NCBI GenBank assembly: GCA_027563935.2
Contig: CM050447.1
Coordinates: 11,438,501 to 11,502,500, forward strand
Length of the DNA stretch: 64,000 bases
Source of the DNA: Costus lasius
Taxonomy: Eukaryota; Streptophyta; Magnoliopsida; Zingiberales; Costaceae
Direction: 5' to 3'
Position numbers and translations under genes: made by a program. A model generated the notes under the pieces. That model did not search any database and had not been told where the DNA came from. It saw nothing but the letters and a program-made list of their open reading frames with translations. This document shows, in pieces, positions 1 to 13,635 of this stretch (positions within the stretch are counted from its first letter, which is position 1; every line of letters starts with the position of its first letter).

Positions 1-378
1 AAATATTCAATTTCATTGTTATATACTACACAATTAATAGTAGATAGATATATATTTATTTTTTTATTATTTATTACTTATTAGAATATTTTTTTATACT
101 ATTTAGTCTAATTAGATAAATATATTTTAAAAAATTATATATTTTAAGTAATTTAGTAGGATCTTACGATCTTACGATCCGATCCTACGTTTTGATCCTA
201 TAAAACCTTTATCATTCCTAGTGGGATCTCGATCCTGACAACCTTGCCCTGGAGTGCCTGATAGTTGAGATTCAAAATTTATTCTTTGGTGAAGAAATAT
301 TGTCATTGCATTTACATTATTCATTAACATAGATGCAGACATACTTTTTCTTTTTTGACGTTTGCTTCTAATATTTTG
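1..378. other. AT-rich flank, no gene seen
   Basis: AT-rich sequence with a short stretch of repeated GATCTTACGAT/GATCCTA words near 160-215. I see no coding remnant here. Confidence 0.5.
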
Positions 379-960
379 TCAAGAGGATAAAGCAACATGC
401 CTTGATTCATTAGTTGCATTCATGGGCACATCACTTTCATGCTCTACATCCAAGTCTTCAGCTGGCTCTTCATCCATAGCTGGTGTAAAGGTATACTCTC
501 CGGTGGCTACTATGTCTTCAAACATAATATCCAACCCGGTTTCAATATCAGGATGGATACTTTTTTTTTGCGAAACTTTGCATAATCTTTATTTATCTAC
601 AATTACATTTGGATTATAAATTATAATTATTAAATTTAATAATATTAATAATAATCTAAGTACATGTCAAAATCTTACTAGTCCACCACTCTAGAGTCGC
701 ATTTGCTATTTCAAATCTTGAATCTCATCCTAATCTAGTCTCTTTATCATTTAATTCTTTTCATAATTTTCAGTATGCTTTTAATTGATCCAATTTATTT
801 TTCAGCACTTTTCTATCATATGATAATCCACTAATTTGTTGAAAATTTTCAACAACATATTTTCATCCGTTCACATTGAAGTATGATCTAGGACGTATAT
901 CTTTTTCAATGGCAACAATACAAACTTCGCAAAAAAAATAACATTGTTTGTAAATTGCAA
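379..960 (-). pseudogene. Myb/SANT-like domain protein remnant (Harbinger-accessory type)
   Basis: Reading the minus strand from about 960 to 379 gives a decayed Myb/SANT-like DNA-binding domain of the type found in plant L10-interacting proteins and in the accessory ORF of PIF/Harbinger transposons. Recognisable blocks are RPRSYFNVNG, GLSYDRKVLKNKLDQLK and NATLEWWT (about 960-703). After a probable intron (about 606-702) come NKDYAKFRKK and LDIMFEDIVATGEY, with an acidic tail ending at a stop at 379-381. At least four in-frame TGA codons sit where the family normally has Trp. No transposase or terminal inverted repeats were found beside it. The family call rests on motif order; function is presumably lost. 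Confidence 0.6.
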
Positions 961-1463
961 ACGGCTTTGCTACCTTTGGTTGTTATTGATACTTGAACAT
1001 ACAAATAATATTAATAAATTAGATCAATAACATGTTGGGAAAGAGGAAATAACTCAATATTAATAATCAGAGAGGTGTGTTGACTAATATATAAGTATGC
1101 CAATAATTGACAATATTAGGCATCAAGGAAACTCAAAAAATCTCAACATATCACTTATTTTTTAAGCTGAAAAAGAAATATATGTAATCATGACAACAAC
1201 CAAAAGATAGATCTTTGAATATTAGATTATGATACACAACACATACACAAAGGATATATTATACCATAATTAAAACATTCATATCATGCAAATATGCGGA
1301 CGAAGCTAGCATATATCTAAATCTTTATTATGTCACTCACATCTAAGTTCGATGCAAAAATCTTTGTTGATGTTGTAAATTGTAATGTTGACTTATCCTG
1401 TGAAACAACTATACCAATTAGGAATTGATGTACTTTGTCGGGTCACAATATTTTCTAGTAACC

Positions 1464-1661
1464 TTAGCATGTTGGTTCTTACTCTATCCTTGCAAACTAT
1501 GAAACAATTATTTTAGCATTTAAACCTTTGTTATGTAGAAATTGTTATGATATTTCCTTATTTTAGCATGTTGGTTCTTAATCTATCCTTGCAAACTATG
1601 AAACAATTATTTTAGCATTTAAATCTTTGTTATGTAGAAATTGTTATGATATTTCCTTATT
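1464..1661. repeat. 99-bp tandem duplication
   Basis: Two adjacent 99-bp copies (1464-1562 and 1563-1661) both begin TTAGCATGTTGGTTCTTA and differ at only a few positions. The surrounding 1010-1840 is AT-rich and shows no other feature. Confidence 0.85.
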
Positions 1662-1839
1662 TTAACAAGTATGTTTTTCAATTTTTAAGAACGTATTTGT
1701 TAAGTGCCCAGAACTCTATATTAAATGCCAATGTTCAAGATCATCAAGACAAAAATTCATGAAGCAAAAGCAAGGAAATATTGGACTTTTAATCTGATTT
1801 AAGCTAGGTTCATATGGTTTAACAAGGAGAAGTTTTTAA

Positions 1840-2130
1840 ACCATCAGGCGTCGGCTGGAGCTCTGATTTAGACGACAGTAGCGGTTGGAGCTAAGGTGTT
1901 GGTTGGAGCTGCTTGTGGCGGCTGGCGGTGGAGCTGCTTCAGATGTTGGTGGTAGTTGGAGTTGAGGTGTCAGTTGGAGCTGCTTGTGGCATCGACTGAT
2001 GCTGGAGCTGCTTCAAGCATCGACAGTTGCTGGAGCTGAGGCATTGGTTGGAGCTGCTTCAGGAGCCGGTGAAGAGGCGAGGATGTGCGATTGGCGAAGA
2101 GGCAAGGTGGTTAGCCAAAAAACTCAAATA
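1840..2130. repeat. Degenerate GC-rich minisatellite (GGAGCTGCTT)
   Basis: The word TTGGAGCTGCTT and variants recur about every 25-50 bp, making an island of high GC in AT-rich DNA. A 62-codon ORF at 1984-2172 is repeat-derived and not considered a gene. The rest to about 2280 is GC-rich and non-repetitive; 2280-3070 is ordinary upstream sequence of the globulin gene. Confidence 0.6.
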
Positions 2131-3077
2131 AACTTAGGGGAAATTAGGATTAAAGGGTGTACGTTGATCTGACGCTAGGTGGCGGCGACGGGCGGAGGTG
2201 GCAACGAATGCTAGCGACAATGGGCAAAAGCGGCGATGCGAGTGGCTTCGGGAGAATGGCACGGTTTGTAGGCGGCCGGCTTTGCAAGATCAAAAGCTAT
2301 TACTTAACCACTTACCCTAAACAATGAGATTGAAAGCTTAAAGTAAGTCTCAACCAAGGATTTATTTCACTTAAGTTGTGGTATACTATTCCACTGAAAA
2401 TGTTACATTGAAGAAGATGCTCTCTACCCCTGATCCTTAACTAAGCCCAGAGAAAAAGAAAAAAAAAAAACAAACAAACTATAAGACTCTGCCCATAGTG
2501 CAACATATGGGACTTCCTTTTATTCTGTATGATATAAGTGCATATGGATGTTGACCGTTCTATCTTTGCGAACTTACACGTGAGCCGAGTATGCACACTA
2601 GCTCATAAAAATCAAACGGTCGTATGAGTGGTTGGAAAAGAGAGAGTTCAAATTGGCGGGTTGTGACAAGGTTGGTGGGTGGTTATGCGACTCACTGCAT
2701 AAGAAATTGCTAAAGGGTGCATGCTGTGGTGTGGTAGCAAGGAGATAAGAGAGCCTAACAAACCAAGAAAAATTCCTAGACAAGTCATTGCTTAAGAATA
2801 TTAAGTAGGTTTACATCTCAGCCGTCCATCTTATAAGATGTGTGAATCTCAAAGCAACTTAGATGTGATTCTTGCATTAAGTGCATTAATAATGCTTGGC
2901 TGGATTTTAAGAGCTAAAATTACATCAGCCAAAATGATGTATTGGTCTCGTTACTCTTTCCTAATTACTTCCCTGAGAAGGACTGAAGGAACATGGAGCC
3001 GTTGCTGCAGCCTCACATGTTCTTTGCAGCAAAGAAGAAAGCAAGCAAGCTACATTATCTCTTGTTACCAATCGCCA

Positions 3078-3218
3078 CATGCAAGGCATGGTTTGCACCT
3101 TCCTCTTTATGCGGTCAAATGCATAGAGACGGGAGAGCGCATGTGAATGCTTGAGCAAGAATACCCATAACCACCCAACAAACCCTAGTCACAAACTCCT
3201 CGTCTTTGATCCTATAAG
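3078..3218 (+). promoter_or_regulatory. Seed-type promoter elements of the 11S globulin gene
   Basis: An RY-type CATGCA is at 3078-3083 and ATGCAT at 3119-3124. An AACA box (AACAAAC), known from cereal glutelin promoters, is at 3177-3183, and a TATA box (TATAAG) at 3213-3218, about 60 bp before the ATG. A further GCATGC lies at 2719-2724. RY and AACA elements are established targets of seed B3 and MYB factors; their use here is inferred from position. Confidence 0.6.
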
Positions 3219-3277
3219 TACTATTCAACTCCACTCTCCCCTTCTCATCAATGCAAAGTAGTACAAACTCATCCACC

Positions 3278-5060
3278 ATGGCTTCCTCCACTGTCATTCT
3301 ACTCTCCTTCACACTCTGTCTCCTCCTACAAACTCCTGCCTCTCTCGCCCAACTCGGTTTTGGCCTACAAGATGTTGGGCAACCGTGGACCAGCCAACGT
3401 CGCCTTGGCTACCAAGGCCAATGCCAAATCGAGAGGCTTGCTACTCTCGAGCCCACCCATCGTGTGACATCTGAGGCTGGCTTCACTGAATACTTTAACC
3501 AGTTCGATGAGCAATTTCAATGTGCTGGTGTAGCAGCACATAGACGTACCATTCGCCCTAGAGGCCTTGTGTTACCATTCTACTCTAGTTCCCCTAGTCT
3601 TATCTACATAGTTCAAGGTTAGTTGATGTTAATATCTTCGATCTTGATTAATTCATTATTAGATGATTAACTCATGTACATACAGGAAGGGGCATTAGAG
3701 GAACAGTCTTCCCTGGATGCCCAGAGACATTCCAATCCCTCCAACAAGGTGAGCAACAATGGGCAGAGGAACAAGCTATCCAAAGCCAACGACTCAGAGA
3801 TGAGCACCAAAAGATTGAACATTTCCGCGAAGGAGATATTATTGCAGTGCCTGCAGGGGTTGTTCATTGGAGCTATAACAATGGCGAAATTCCTGTCGTA
3901 GCCATTACCATCTCTGATGTCAGTAATAATGCCAACCAACTTGATCGTCATCACAGAGTGAGACCAAATTTTACTAAAAATAGTTAACCTTCTTCGTACT
4001 CCATATGGATTTATATTTAATATAATACTAAAAATAGTTAACCTTCTTCAACTTGTAAATATGTTTCTAGGAATTTCTATTAGCGGGTAGGGAGAGGCAA
4101 TCCCAAGAACAAGGTGCTGAAGCATTACAAGTAGGATTTGAACAAAGGAAGGGGAACAATCTCTTCAATGGATTCCAACTTGAGCTACTAGCTAATGCCC
4201 TTGGTGTTGATAAGGAGGTGGTGAGGAAGATTCAAAATCCAGATGATAGAAGGGGTGAGATAGTGCTTGTGGAAAGAGGGCTTCGGGTGCTCCAACCATT
4301 GCAAAGGATTAGTGAACAAGAAATACAACAGCAAGAGAGAGAAGAAAGGCAAGAAAGTCGAGAGAGAAGAGGATGTGAGTCCAATGGATTAGATGAGGCC
4401 TTCTGCAACTTGAAGAGTAGACAGAATATTGTTGATTCCACTGTTGTAGACTATTATAATCCACGAGCCGGAAAACACACCACTATCAACAGTCAAAAGC
4501 TTCCCATTCTTAGATTCATCCAAATGAGTGCCAAAAGAGGAATTCTTCGACGGGTACATATATTGTTTACTTTTTAAAAATATAATCTTATAACTTTTAA
4601 AATATTATCAAATTCATATATTGACTTATTTTATGCACAGAACGCCATCGATGCACTTCATTGGAGCATCAATGCTCATAGCATAATGTATGTCGTACGA
4701 GGAAGTGGTCGCCTACAAGTGGTGGGGCATCGAGGTCAAAGAGTCTTTGATGGTGAACTTGGTCAAGGTCAACTAATTGTGGTCCCACAACACCATGCCG
4801 TCATCAAACAAGCTCAAAGTGAACAATTCGAGTGGATATTATTCAAGACAAATGACAATGCATTGTCTAACTATGTTGTGGGGAAGGGATCAATATTCCG
4901 GGGCTTACCAGTGGAGGTGATCATGCACTCTTATCGTGTCTCCAGGGAGGAGGCTAGAAGGCTCAAGTTTAATAGGGGAAGTGAGATGGCTATCTTTACT
5001 CCAAGGTTCGAGCAAGAACAATTACAATCTAATGTACTCAAGAGTGTCATAGACAATTAG
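3278..5060 (+). CDS. 11S seed storage globulin (glutelin/legumin type)
   Basis: Four exons, 3278-3617, 3686-3957, 4071-4553 and 4641-5060, join with GT-AG introns and unbroken frame into a 504-aa precursor. The ATG at 3278 sits in ACCATGG and was preferred to an in-frame ATG at 3251. Residues 1-24 look like a signal peptide ending SLA before QLGFGLQD. Two cupin domains follow. Cys residues in QGQCQIERL and VFPGCPET (intrachain) and in FQCAGVA and GLDEAFC (interchain) match the legumin pattern. A Gln/Glu/Arg-rich linker precedes SNGLDEAFC, with the vacuolar processing site after Asn309. In this family legumain cuts here into acidic and basic chains, which form hexamers in protein storage vacuoles. 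Length and the four-exon structure are typical. Nothing looks broken. Confidence 0.96.
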
Positions 5061-5141
5061 GATGCTTGAGTGTCTTAATAATAACAAGGCTCAGCTCGAG
5101 AGAATAATGCCTTGCCTTCTGTAGCTTTTGCTCTCAATATA

Positions 5142-5151
5142 AATAAATAAA
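5142..5151 (+). terminator. Polyadenylation signals of the globulin gene
   Basis: Overlapping AATAAA hexamers about 80-90 bp after the stop codon, in an AT-rich 3' region. Confidence 0.55.
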
Positions 5152-5159
5152 AGCTCTTA

Positions 5160-6836
5160 AATTATTATACTTTTTAGTTCACTTACAACATATTATATGT
5201 ATTAGCCATTATTTTTTTCTTTTCATGTTAGACTATAATCATAGATTTAAATTCATTCTCAATGTTTTATTTAACTCGATGTAATCTTTGAAGATCTTTT
5301 TTTTCCTTCACTCAACCAAGGTAAACAACTTTTATGGAGGAACTAGAGTCTCTAAAGTAATGTTTAAAATATTATAAAACATTATGTGGTCTATAGCTTC
5401 TGTTCATCTTTCTTGGAATTAAATCCTCGCACGTTGAGTCCCATGTATCTATCCTATGTTAGATAAGATAGTTGTGGTTTTGCCTAAATATATATTTGTA
5501 AATTTTAAGTTATTTTTATTATCATAATTCCCCTTCTCTTCCCTATATTTTTCCTTTATGTAAATTTTTTCATGGCTTGTAACTTTCACTCCTCTCTTAA
5601 ATAAATTATTGATCAATTGTCCTATAACGAGAAGGAAGCTAGCTAGAATTTCAACGAAAGAAGTTTAATTAGCATTAGTGAGTTATAAATTGCATTGAGG
5701 CTGATATTGTCTATATATATATATATAACCTTTAGCACTAATATAATGAATAGATGACTAGTGTATGGTAAATTATCTCATGATAACTAGTTGCAGGTAT
5801 AAAATTTCGTTCATACAAAATTTTAGGCAATGAGAAAGGAGATTTAAAGTTATCATCTCTACCTCGTCTCTGATTAGCAATAATACTGGTTCTCTTTTTT
5901 AGAAGAAAGATTTGAATACCTCCAAGAGAAGAATGAATAAAATATTAGTAGACATACATACGCTTCTTCACTGCATAGTCTTCACCTATCACAATTTTAG
6001 TTCCTAAATTGCTTAACTAGAGATTCAATAGGCCATGCCAATTATAGTTAGGGTTTGCTTCAGCAGGCCAGATCATCCACAACTTAGTGACAAATAAATT
6101 GTCTTGTGGCACAAATAATAAATACAGTACATATGTCTCACAATACATCCAATGTGATAATCTCTAACAACACTTTCTATGCATCTTCAAGAAAATGGTA
6201 GGATTGTGAATAAGAGTGAGGGTGGAAGAGGCTGTTGTCCACTCATCTTGTTTGGTAACTTGGATCTCATTTAAGCTTTCTCTACAGTGACCATTTCAAG
6301 CACTCAAAACTCTCACCCGTGATCATGTGCAAGTGAAAAAAAATGGACACAGCGTTCATGTGAGGTGAGAAAGAAAGAAATGCATAGTAATAATTTTATT
6401 GACATATTTAATGAATAAACTTGATGAAAACAATTTTATAAACTCATAAAGAGCTAAAACAAAATTCATATATCAATTTAGAATTTTAGATAAAATTTAT
6501 ATTGCAAATTCTCAAGCAGAGACGCTCTACTGTAATTCGTCATTTACACTATGCATCTAAGACAATGCGATACAATGCGATAGGATTTCATTGTAATAAT
6601 TTGGAAGCGGACCGTCCATGATTTAAAAAGCATTTCATCGTATAAAAAAGCATGATGCTTCGACGGGCAGAAATATTTTACCGCATTACTTTTTTTTTTA
6701 TAATAGAAAATACATGGTTGAATAGAAGTTCCAGTGAAGTGACTGGGAAAATCAATGGGGGTATAAACTAGCCAAAAAATGAGAATATATTTTTACATTC
6801 TATAATACAATTTATAATCTATGAATATTGGAAGTG
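5160..6836. other. Intergenic, AT-rich, no gene seen
   Basis: This separates the globulin 3' end from the convergent TNO1-like gene. It contains a short TA run near 5717 and T-tracts near 6690. I found no coding remnant or transposon ends. Confidence 0.5.
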
Positions 6837-9800
6837 CTACAAGATGGCGCCTAGCAACCATAGGTGCAAGCAGAACAAATAAGCTATCAGCCCGAGCCTT
6901 GCTCCAGGTCTACGCATCAATAACTGACCCCCAGAAACCCTGCAGAAGCGATGAACGTGAGATCAAATGACACGTAATAAGAAATTGAAAGCTGCTAGTC
7001 ACGAAATAAGCATCTCACATTAGTTCCAAATTGCTCACTTCATAATACGTACCAAACAAATTAGCAGAAAATATGATAGCTACAATGAATTGGTTAATGG
7101 TTAATCATGATAATCTTCATCTAATTTGTGTTCTTTGAATATTTGCATAGTTTCATATTTACCTCGTTTCAATTGGAACAGCTTTAGTTGCTAATGCAAT
7201 TTATGCAACAGCTATAACTCAAAACTACAAGGTCAAGGAGGGGGATGATTAGGGATCCAATTTGTTCTTTATATGGAGAAGAAGAAGAAGATGATGACGA
7301 TGATAAATAACACTTTAAACTCACCATTAAAGGATGGAGGATAGGCTGTAACGATGCTTGTTCAATGATCTAAACCATGCTGCTCATTTCCTCCTCCAAC
7401 AAAAAAAAACAGTTCTCCCTACTCTACAAAAGAGTAGTGATGGCTTGTGTATGAGGAACAAAATCATTTTCAAGGAGAAGCTCTCCCTCTCTCTACATAT
7501 ATGAAAAGTTTAGAAGGCTGAGCGTGATGTATGTATACAGGCACTGGGATAAGTTGTGTTCTCTTTTTCTTTCTTTCAACATTTTCTTTTCTATTTTATA
7601 CTTGTTTTCTTGTTTTGTTTTCTTTTGTTAATGACAGTCACTATGCATGAAATTTTGGGAAGTCTTCTCCCCTGCAGAAAAAAGGAAATCACAATACTTA
7701 ATTGCTATGATTCGCCTAAGAAAACTAATTAACTTGATAGATGCAAGACAATACAAGTCGATATAAAATATATAAGCCCATGTTAATAATAATAAGCTCA
7801 TTAAACTTTGAATATCTCACTATAATTCTTATATGGGACAAATTTGGAGGTATCACACACTCACCCTAACCGCTAATTTATAACCTTGTACTCTGATTAA
7901 TCTCTAGAAAATGAGTGTCAAAAACAATAAGCTAGTTTAGAGTGTTAGGATGCTCTACTTAATGTCTATGATTTCGTTATTAAGAAAATAATGTCAATTT
8001 GAATTACACAGAGAAAATGCAGAAAATTAGATCAGCAAGCTAACTATCTGAGTTACTTTTATATCAGATGTCCTGAGCATTGATGACAAGACTGTTTACA
8101 GTTCAAAATAAATATATTGAAGAAGTTGACCTTCAAGGAAGACATTAAGAAAGCAATCAAGATTATAAGAGGCTTAAGAAAAGTAAGGCTTTCGGTAATG
8201 ACTCACCAAATACCATCAAGTCTATCTGCAATCAGCTTTCCTTGTTTTGGGATCAGACCGGAAGTATTCAGAGATTTGAAAACATGACCTGCTCAAGAAA
8301 GAATGGGAATAATTTTCAGTAATTTACTTGAACCAGTAACGTGCTCCTTCAAGAATAAAAAATTGAGCAACTTCGTGACCAACCTTTAGCATCAGTTTCC
8401 TGGGAAAGAAGGGAACGGCCAGACCCAGATTCAATGTTAAGAACGAGATGGTCATTTGACCCCTTCCGCATTGTTCTCAATTGAGCAGCTGTTGAACCAG
8501 CTGATATTGTGTTCTTACCAAGTGGTCCCTATAAAAATGTACATGCAAGCTAGTCATCATTCTGATAAGTAAAAATCACCTAGAGATATTGAAAGGTAAA
8601 GCAGCCTATTTTCTTACTAATTATTTTCTAAATACAATAATATTTGATAGCAACTGTAACCTTTAAAAAGACATTTTTAACATAGCCCACTAATTGCAAG
8701 GTCCAAATATCTAAAAGCAGGGATAGGAAGGGCGGCGGAAATAGTCAGCTCAACCAAAATCAGGCTTTGCACTAATATGATTTTTGTCTCACGCCATAAC
8801 ACCATGGTAGCGAAACTACTGCATAGACCTTATCGCACCACGCAGAAGATAAAAGTGTCGTGGAGTAGTTAACTCATACATAATAAAATGATTTCTTAGT
8901 TTAGCCTTGCTAGCAGAGCCCCAAAAGTTTATTTGCATAAACTACCAGTCAACAAGAAGAGATGTTGTATACGTTATATAAATTCTAACTATGCTAGATG
9001 TCAACCACCTTAATGACATTAATTTTTAATTATGTTCATCGTTGCACTTCACTAACAACCTTGTTTTCTGGCTAGTTAGCAGTAGATTGAAAAAATATTA
9101 CTCCATTGAAAATCCTTAAGCCAAAGTAAATAACAATTTTTGTCCCGCTTACTATGTGGGACTCCACAATCTTCTTCTCTTAAGACTTAATATCCTTATC
9201 AAGCCAGAAGCCTAACTTATAGTTTAGCACCATCTAGTCAATGGGATGTGAGATCAATTCAGTGATGGTTCCACCATCCAAGACAACCTTGCTAATGGAA
9301 TTTCGTCATGCTTAAAACTAGGTATGCTTTATATCATTTATTACAATTCATTTAATAAGAAAACTAACTCACTATCTTGATAAGCTTGAAACAATATGAC
9401 TCAATTAAACATGTTTATGCTTAAATTAATAGTAATAAACTCATTAAGCCATATATATCAACAATCCTCTCCCACTTTCACATATTCATTTTGTTCTTTA
9501 ATAAATCATCAACAAATAACATGCTCAATTTGAATGGTTTGATTAACTATTTTGTTGTGTGCTTATCACAATTCTAACCTTATGACAAATAAATAAGAAA
9601 GTAAAGACGAAGCTATGCCAGCTTTATGGGTATGCTTCTAGGAACACAAGCAACTTAATGAATATTATATATATCTAGGTTTTAAATATCAATCCATACT
9701 GATCCTAGACCACTTTTAAGAACCCTTAACCTTGATCTAAACAATGTATAGCCACAAGTAAATGTTTTTGTCAATGAAAAGCCAAAGATCAACATGGAAC

Positions 9801-12800
9801 TGTTCAAGAGTCAAAAAATAATCTGCATGCAGAAGTAGAAAAGGCATTTTAACTAATTCCATTTTACTTTAATTTATTGGAGATAAATAACTACTATTCA
9901 ACAATGTATTACTGCAAGTTAATATGCTTAAAAATGGAAAGCAAAAGATTGATTTGAAATAGTTCAAACGTGGGGATGACAAAAAACCCATACCCAACCC
10001 TGTCAAACCCATCTTTGAGGAAAACCCAATTTGATCGAATTTTAAGTCAGGTTTGGGGAAAACCCAACTCTAGGGGAACAGGGTTCAGGTTAGGTATAAA
10101 GATTATGAAACCTACCCCAAACCCAAACATGAATCTACTCCAATATATATTTTATTATTTATTTATTATGATCCAACTATAATCCTTACATTCTCCTTGT
10201 TTCCATCATACATAATTATTGTATTTTAATTAAATAAATATTTTCCTTATTTTTTATCTTTAAATTTAAAAATAGAGTAGGAGTGAGATCAAGTTTAAGG
10301 CAGTTAAAACCTGTTGGGTTCAAGGTTGGGTTTGACGATGATTCTTGGGAGGTTGGGTATAGGCCCAACCTGCCACCCTATTCAAAAGTCAATATAAATA
10401 AACATGGATAATTTGGAAAAGAATTTTAACTATTCAGTTTGCTTTAATTCATTGAAGATATATGAAACTAAATGCATGCATATGACAAGTTCATTAAGAA
10501 TTACATTATGGTATTCCAGGATTATTTTCATTAAATGAATCCCTGAGTTAAAATGTAAATCAATGATTGGAATTCAACCTCACTTATTTTCATGCACCCA
10601 GCCTTCACCCTTTTCCTAGATAAGGTTAAATGGATTCCCTTTACAAGTATCTGTACCCGGCGTTTGAAATACCAGTTTGCACTTTCAGTTTGTACCTGTC
10701 CAAATTTGGACCAGTACTCAAAACAAGTTGGTACTAGACCGGTATATTAATATATATAACCTTTTCTAGTTTTGCGAGGTCAAAACCCACTGCCACTCAT
10801 CATCTCATGTTCAACCACTGAAATTGCTCTAATTGAAGGTCGTTTGTGTCAAGGCAAACTTGTCACCGTATGGAGCTGATCAAGGGCAGATCAACATCAA
10901 AATGACCCTAAATAGAGGATGTTCAAGCAGAATATGGGTGTCTAAAAGTATTTTTGATTCTAGCAATATGCTAAATTGATTGTCAAATATTTCTCACTGT
11001 GAATCGCCTCAGCGTTGGGTTGGGTTGGGAAGGTCTGGAGCAAGTTTGGCTTCAATCCAATTGGTGGATCGTTGTCGACGCAGGGAATGTCTAGTCGGCA
11101 ACGAATGTCTAGACGCTTCGATTTTTTTGGCAGTTGAGTTGTGTCGGTACCGACCAGTATATACCGGTCCAACATATATGTTAGTTTGGACCGGTACCAA
11201 CAAATTACCAGCATCCTAGTGTATAAAATTGCTTTATGAATTGAAGATTAAGGAAAACAAAATTATTAAAGGTTTGGAATAGTTACCACATCTTCAATTT
11301 CAGATATCTCAGAATCCATTGCTGTGGAAGCTTCAAAACCTGTCCTCTCTTTTGTGATCTCCTGCTGCATACTCCGAGCATGAGTCGAACCTTCAGGTGC
11401 TTTTACCTTCTCAGATAGTTCATGAATAAGATCTTCTTTTTCTTGCAATTTAGTTCCCAATTCTTGTGCTTTAGATTTCAAGTTTGCACACTCCAAGGAT
11501 GTGGCTGTTGTCAGTCTCTCCAACACTGTTAGAAGAAGTTTTATGCTTGAAGGTTTCTGATCTTGAAGAGGATCAGATCCCCCTAACCTAGTTATGATTC
11601 TCCCCAAATCACCACTAATTTCCAACAATTCTTTCTTCTTCAGTTCTAATTCCTGATAATTGGCATCACTTGCTTCAGCTACCTTATTTAGATGTTCAAT
11701 TTCATGCACATGTGATGCAAGTATCAGTTGCATATCTTTATTTTCAGAAGTCAAGATATCCATTCTTTGCTGCATATCTATGAATTTATCGACTATAAAA
11801 AAGAGTTTTTCAGCAGGGCCAGAGAAATGAACTTCAGGATCTAGTGTTCCTGATTCAAGGATATGAACTTCTAACTTATTAACTTTATCTATCAGCGCAT
11901 TTATTTGGCTTTCTGACAATTCTTGGTTACCGATTCCTGAAGACAATGAGAAAACAAGAGTGAGAATGTTAATTATTTTGAATGAATCAAACATTTAACA
12001 GAAAAGCAGAATCATAGGGATTACCTTTGTCTAACGAACGTTCCATGGACAACAGTTCTTCTTTTTCCCTCAGTATAGTCTCTTTTGCCTGATAATTCTC
12101 TACTTCAATTTTCAGATTATGGCATAACTCATTCAAAGCTTCAAACTCACTCTCCAATGTGGAAATTCTTTTTTGGTCTATCGTCCTCTCTTCAATGGCA
12201 GTTTTAGCAATCAATTCAGCTTCTTCCAGCTTATTCTTCAAAACATCTCTGGATGTTAACCAGCCTTTTTCTGCACTTAATATCTGTTGAAATTGATCCT
12301 TAATTTTCTTTGTTACAACTAATAAATTTTCTGCTGCAATTACAAAACGGCTTGCATCCTCTTCTGTTCCACCAGAAAAAGCGGCCTTCTGTAAAGCAGA
12401 AGCAGGGATTTCTGAAGAACTAAGTTCAGCAAGTTCTCGAGTTGCATCATTGCAAGCAGAAAAAAGGGCATGAGTTTCATTTTGTAAAGAAATAAGAGTT
12501 TCTGCTTGAGCCTCACTATGCGCCTCCAGTTTTTGAATATCCAACTTCAAAGACTCATCAAGCTCAAGAACATGAAGAAATTCGTTTCTAATAACTTGTA
12601 AAGATTGCAATAAACTTGCAATGTACTCTTCCAAACTTTTGCAGAAGACTTCGAAATAATTGCCAAGGAGCTGCTCTCGATCATGCAGCCCTCCAGCAAT
12701 CCTAGCTAACAAAGGGTAACCATCGGTTGGACTTGCTTCAAATTGCATGGCCAAATTGTTTGTGAAGTCCTCAAATTTTGGTGGAGAAGGAATCTTCCCA

Positions 12801-13584
12801 AATGCAGGGTAATGCTGCTAAAGAGCATATCATGAATCAATTTGGCTAAGGTTTCCATAGTTTCCACAAAGGGTAAACAAAAGAATACTTGAGGAACTTT
12901 GGACTAGAACTGTTAAAATAAATCAAGAGAACAAAAAAAGAGCATAAGGCAATTTGACCCATCACATTCTCTTGAAATTGTAAAGAATTGCAGTACATTA
13001 TCCTGAATGCTTGAAATGAATTATTATCTTTACTACTTGGAAACTTTAACTAACTAGAGCATAGGTGAAGCCGTACAAATTCACTTCTTCTAAAATATTT
13101 TTATAGAAGCCAAGGATTTAATACCATCATTCTTATTATCGCACCAGCCAATGTGCTAGGGTAAGCTAATAAAGGCAAGTCAAAAAATTGCTTATGATAT
13201 TGGCAGTACATATACTCTGCTTTAGTGGATTATTTTATACTTTATACTTGGATATTGTCATTTGTGTTTCTTTACTATTTTGGTGGTTGATAAATTGTTC
13301 AATAAAAAAACATATGGGAATCTGGAATGTTCTCTCTCTAATTATTTTCCATGCAAACCTCAATTCACTAAAGCCTGAGCTGCGATGAAGGAAGTCTGCC
13401 ATAGATATTTGGTTGACTAAAACAAACAAATATAAATGGACGAAGTCATTATTCTCAAGGAAACTATATGATGCAATGATTATCTAGTGTAGATTAAAGA
13501 CCAACCACATATCAGCTAAATAAGTTTTGAGAAAATTGCCTATAATAAGCAGTACACTATTTAATATATATACACTATCACACA

Positions 13585-13635
<51 letters not shown>

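Noticed and set aside
3251..3277. Upstream in-frame ATG for the 11S globulin
   Set aside because: It would add nine polar residues before the signal peptide; the ATG at 3278 has the better context and gives a standard signal peptide.
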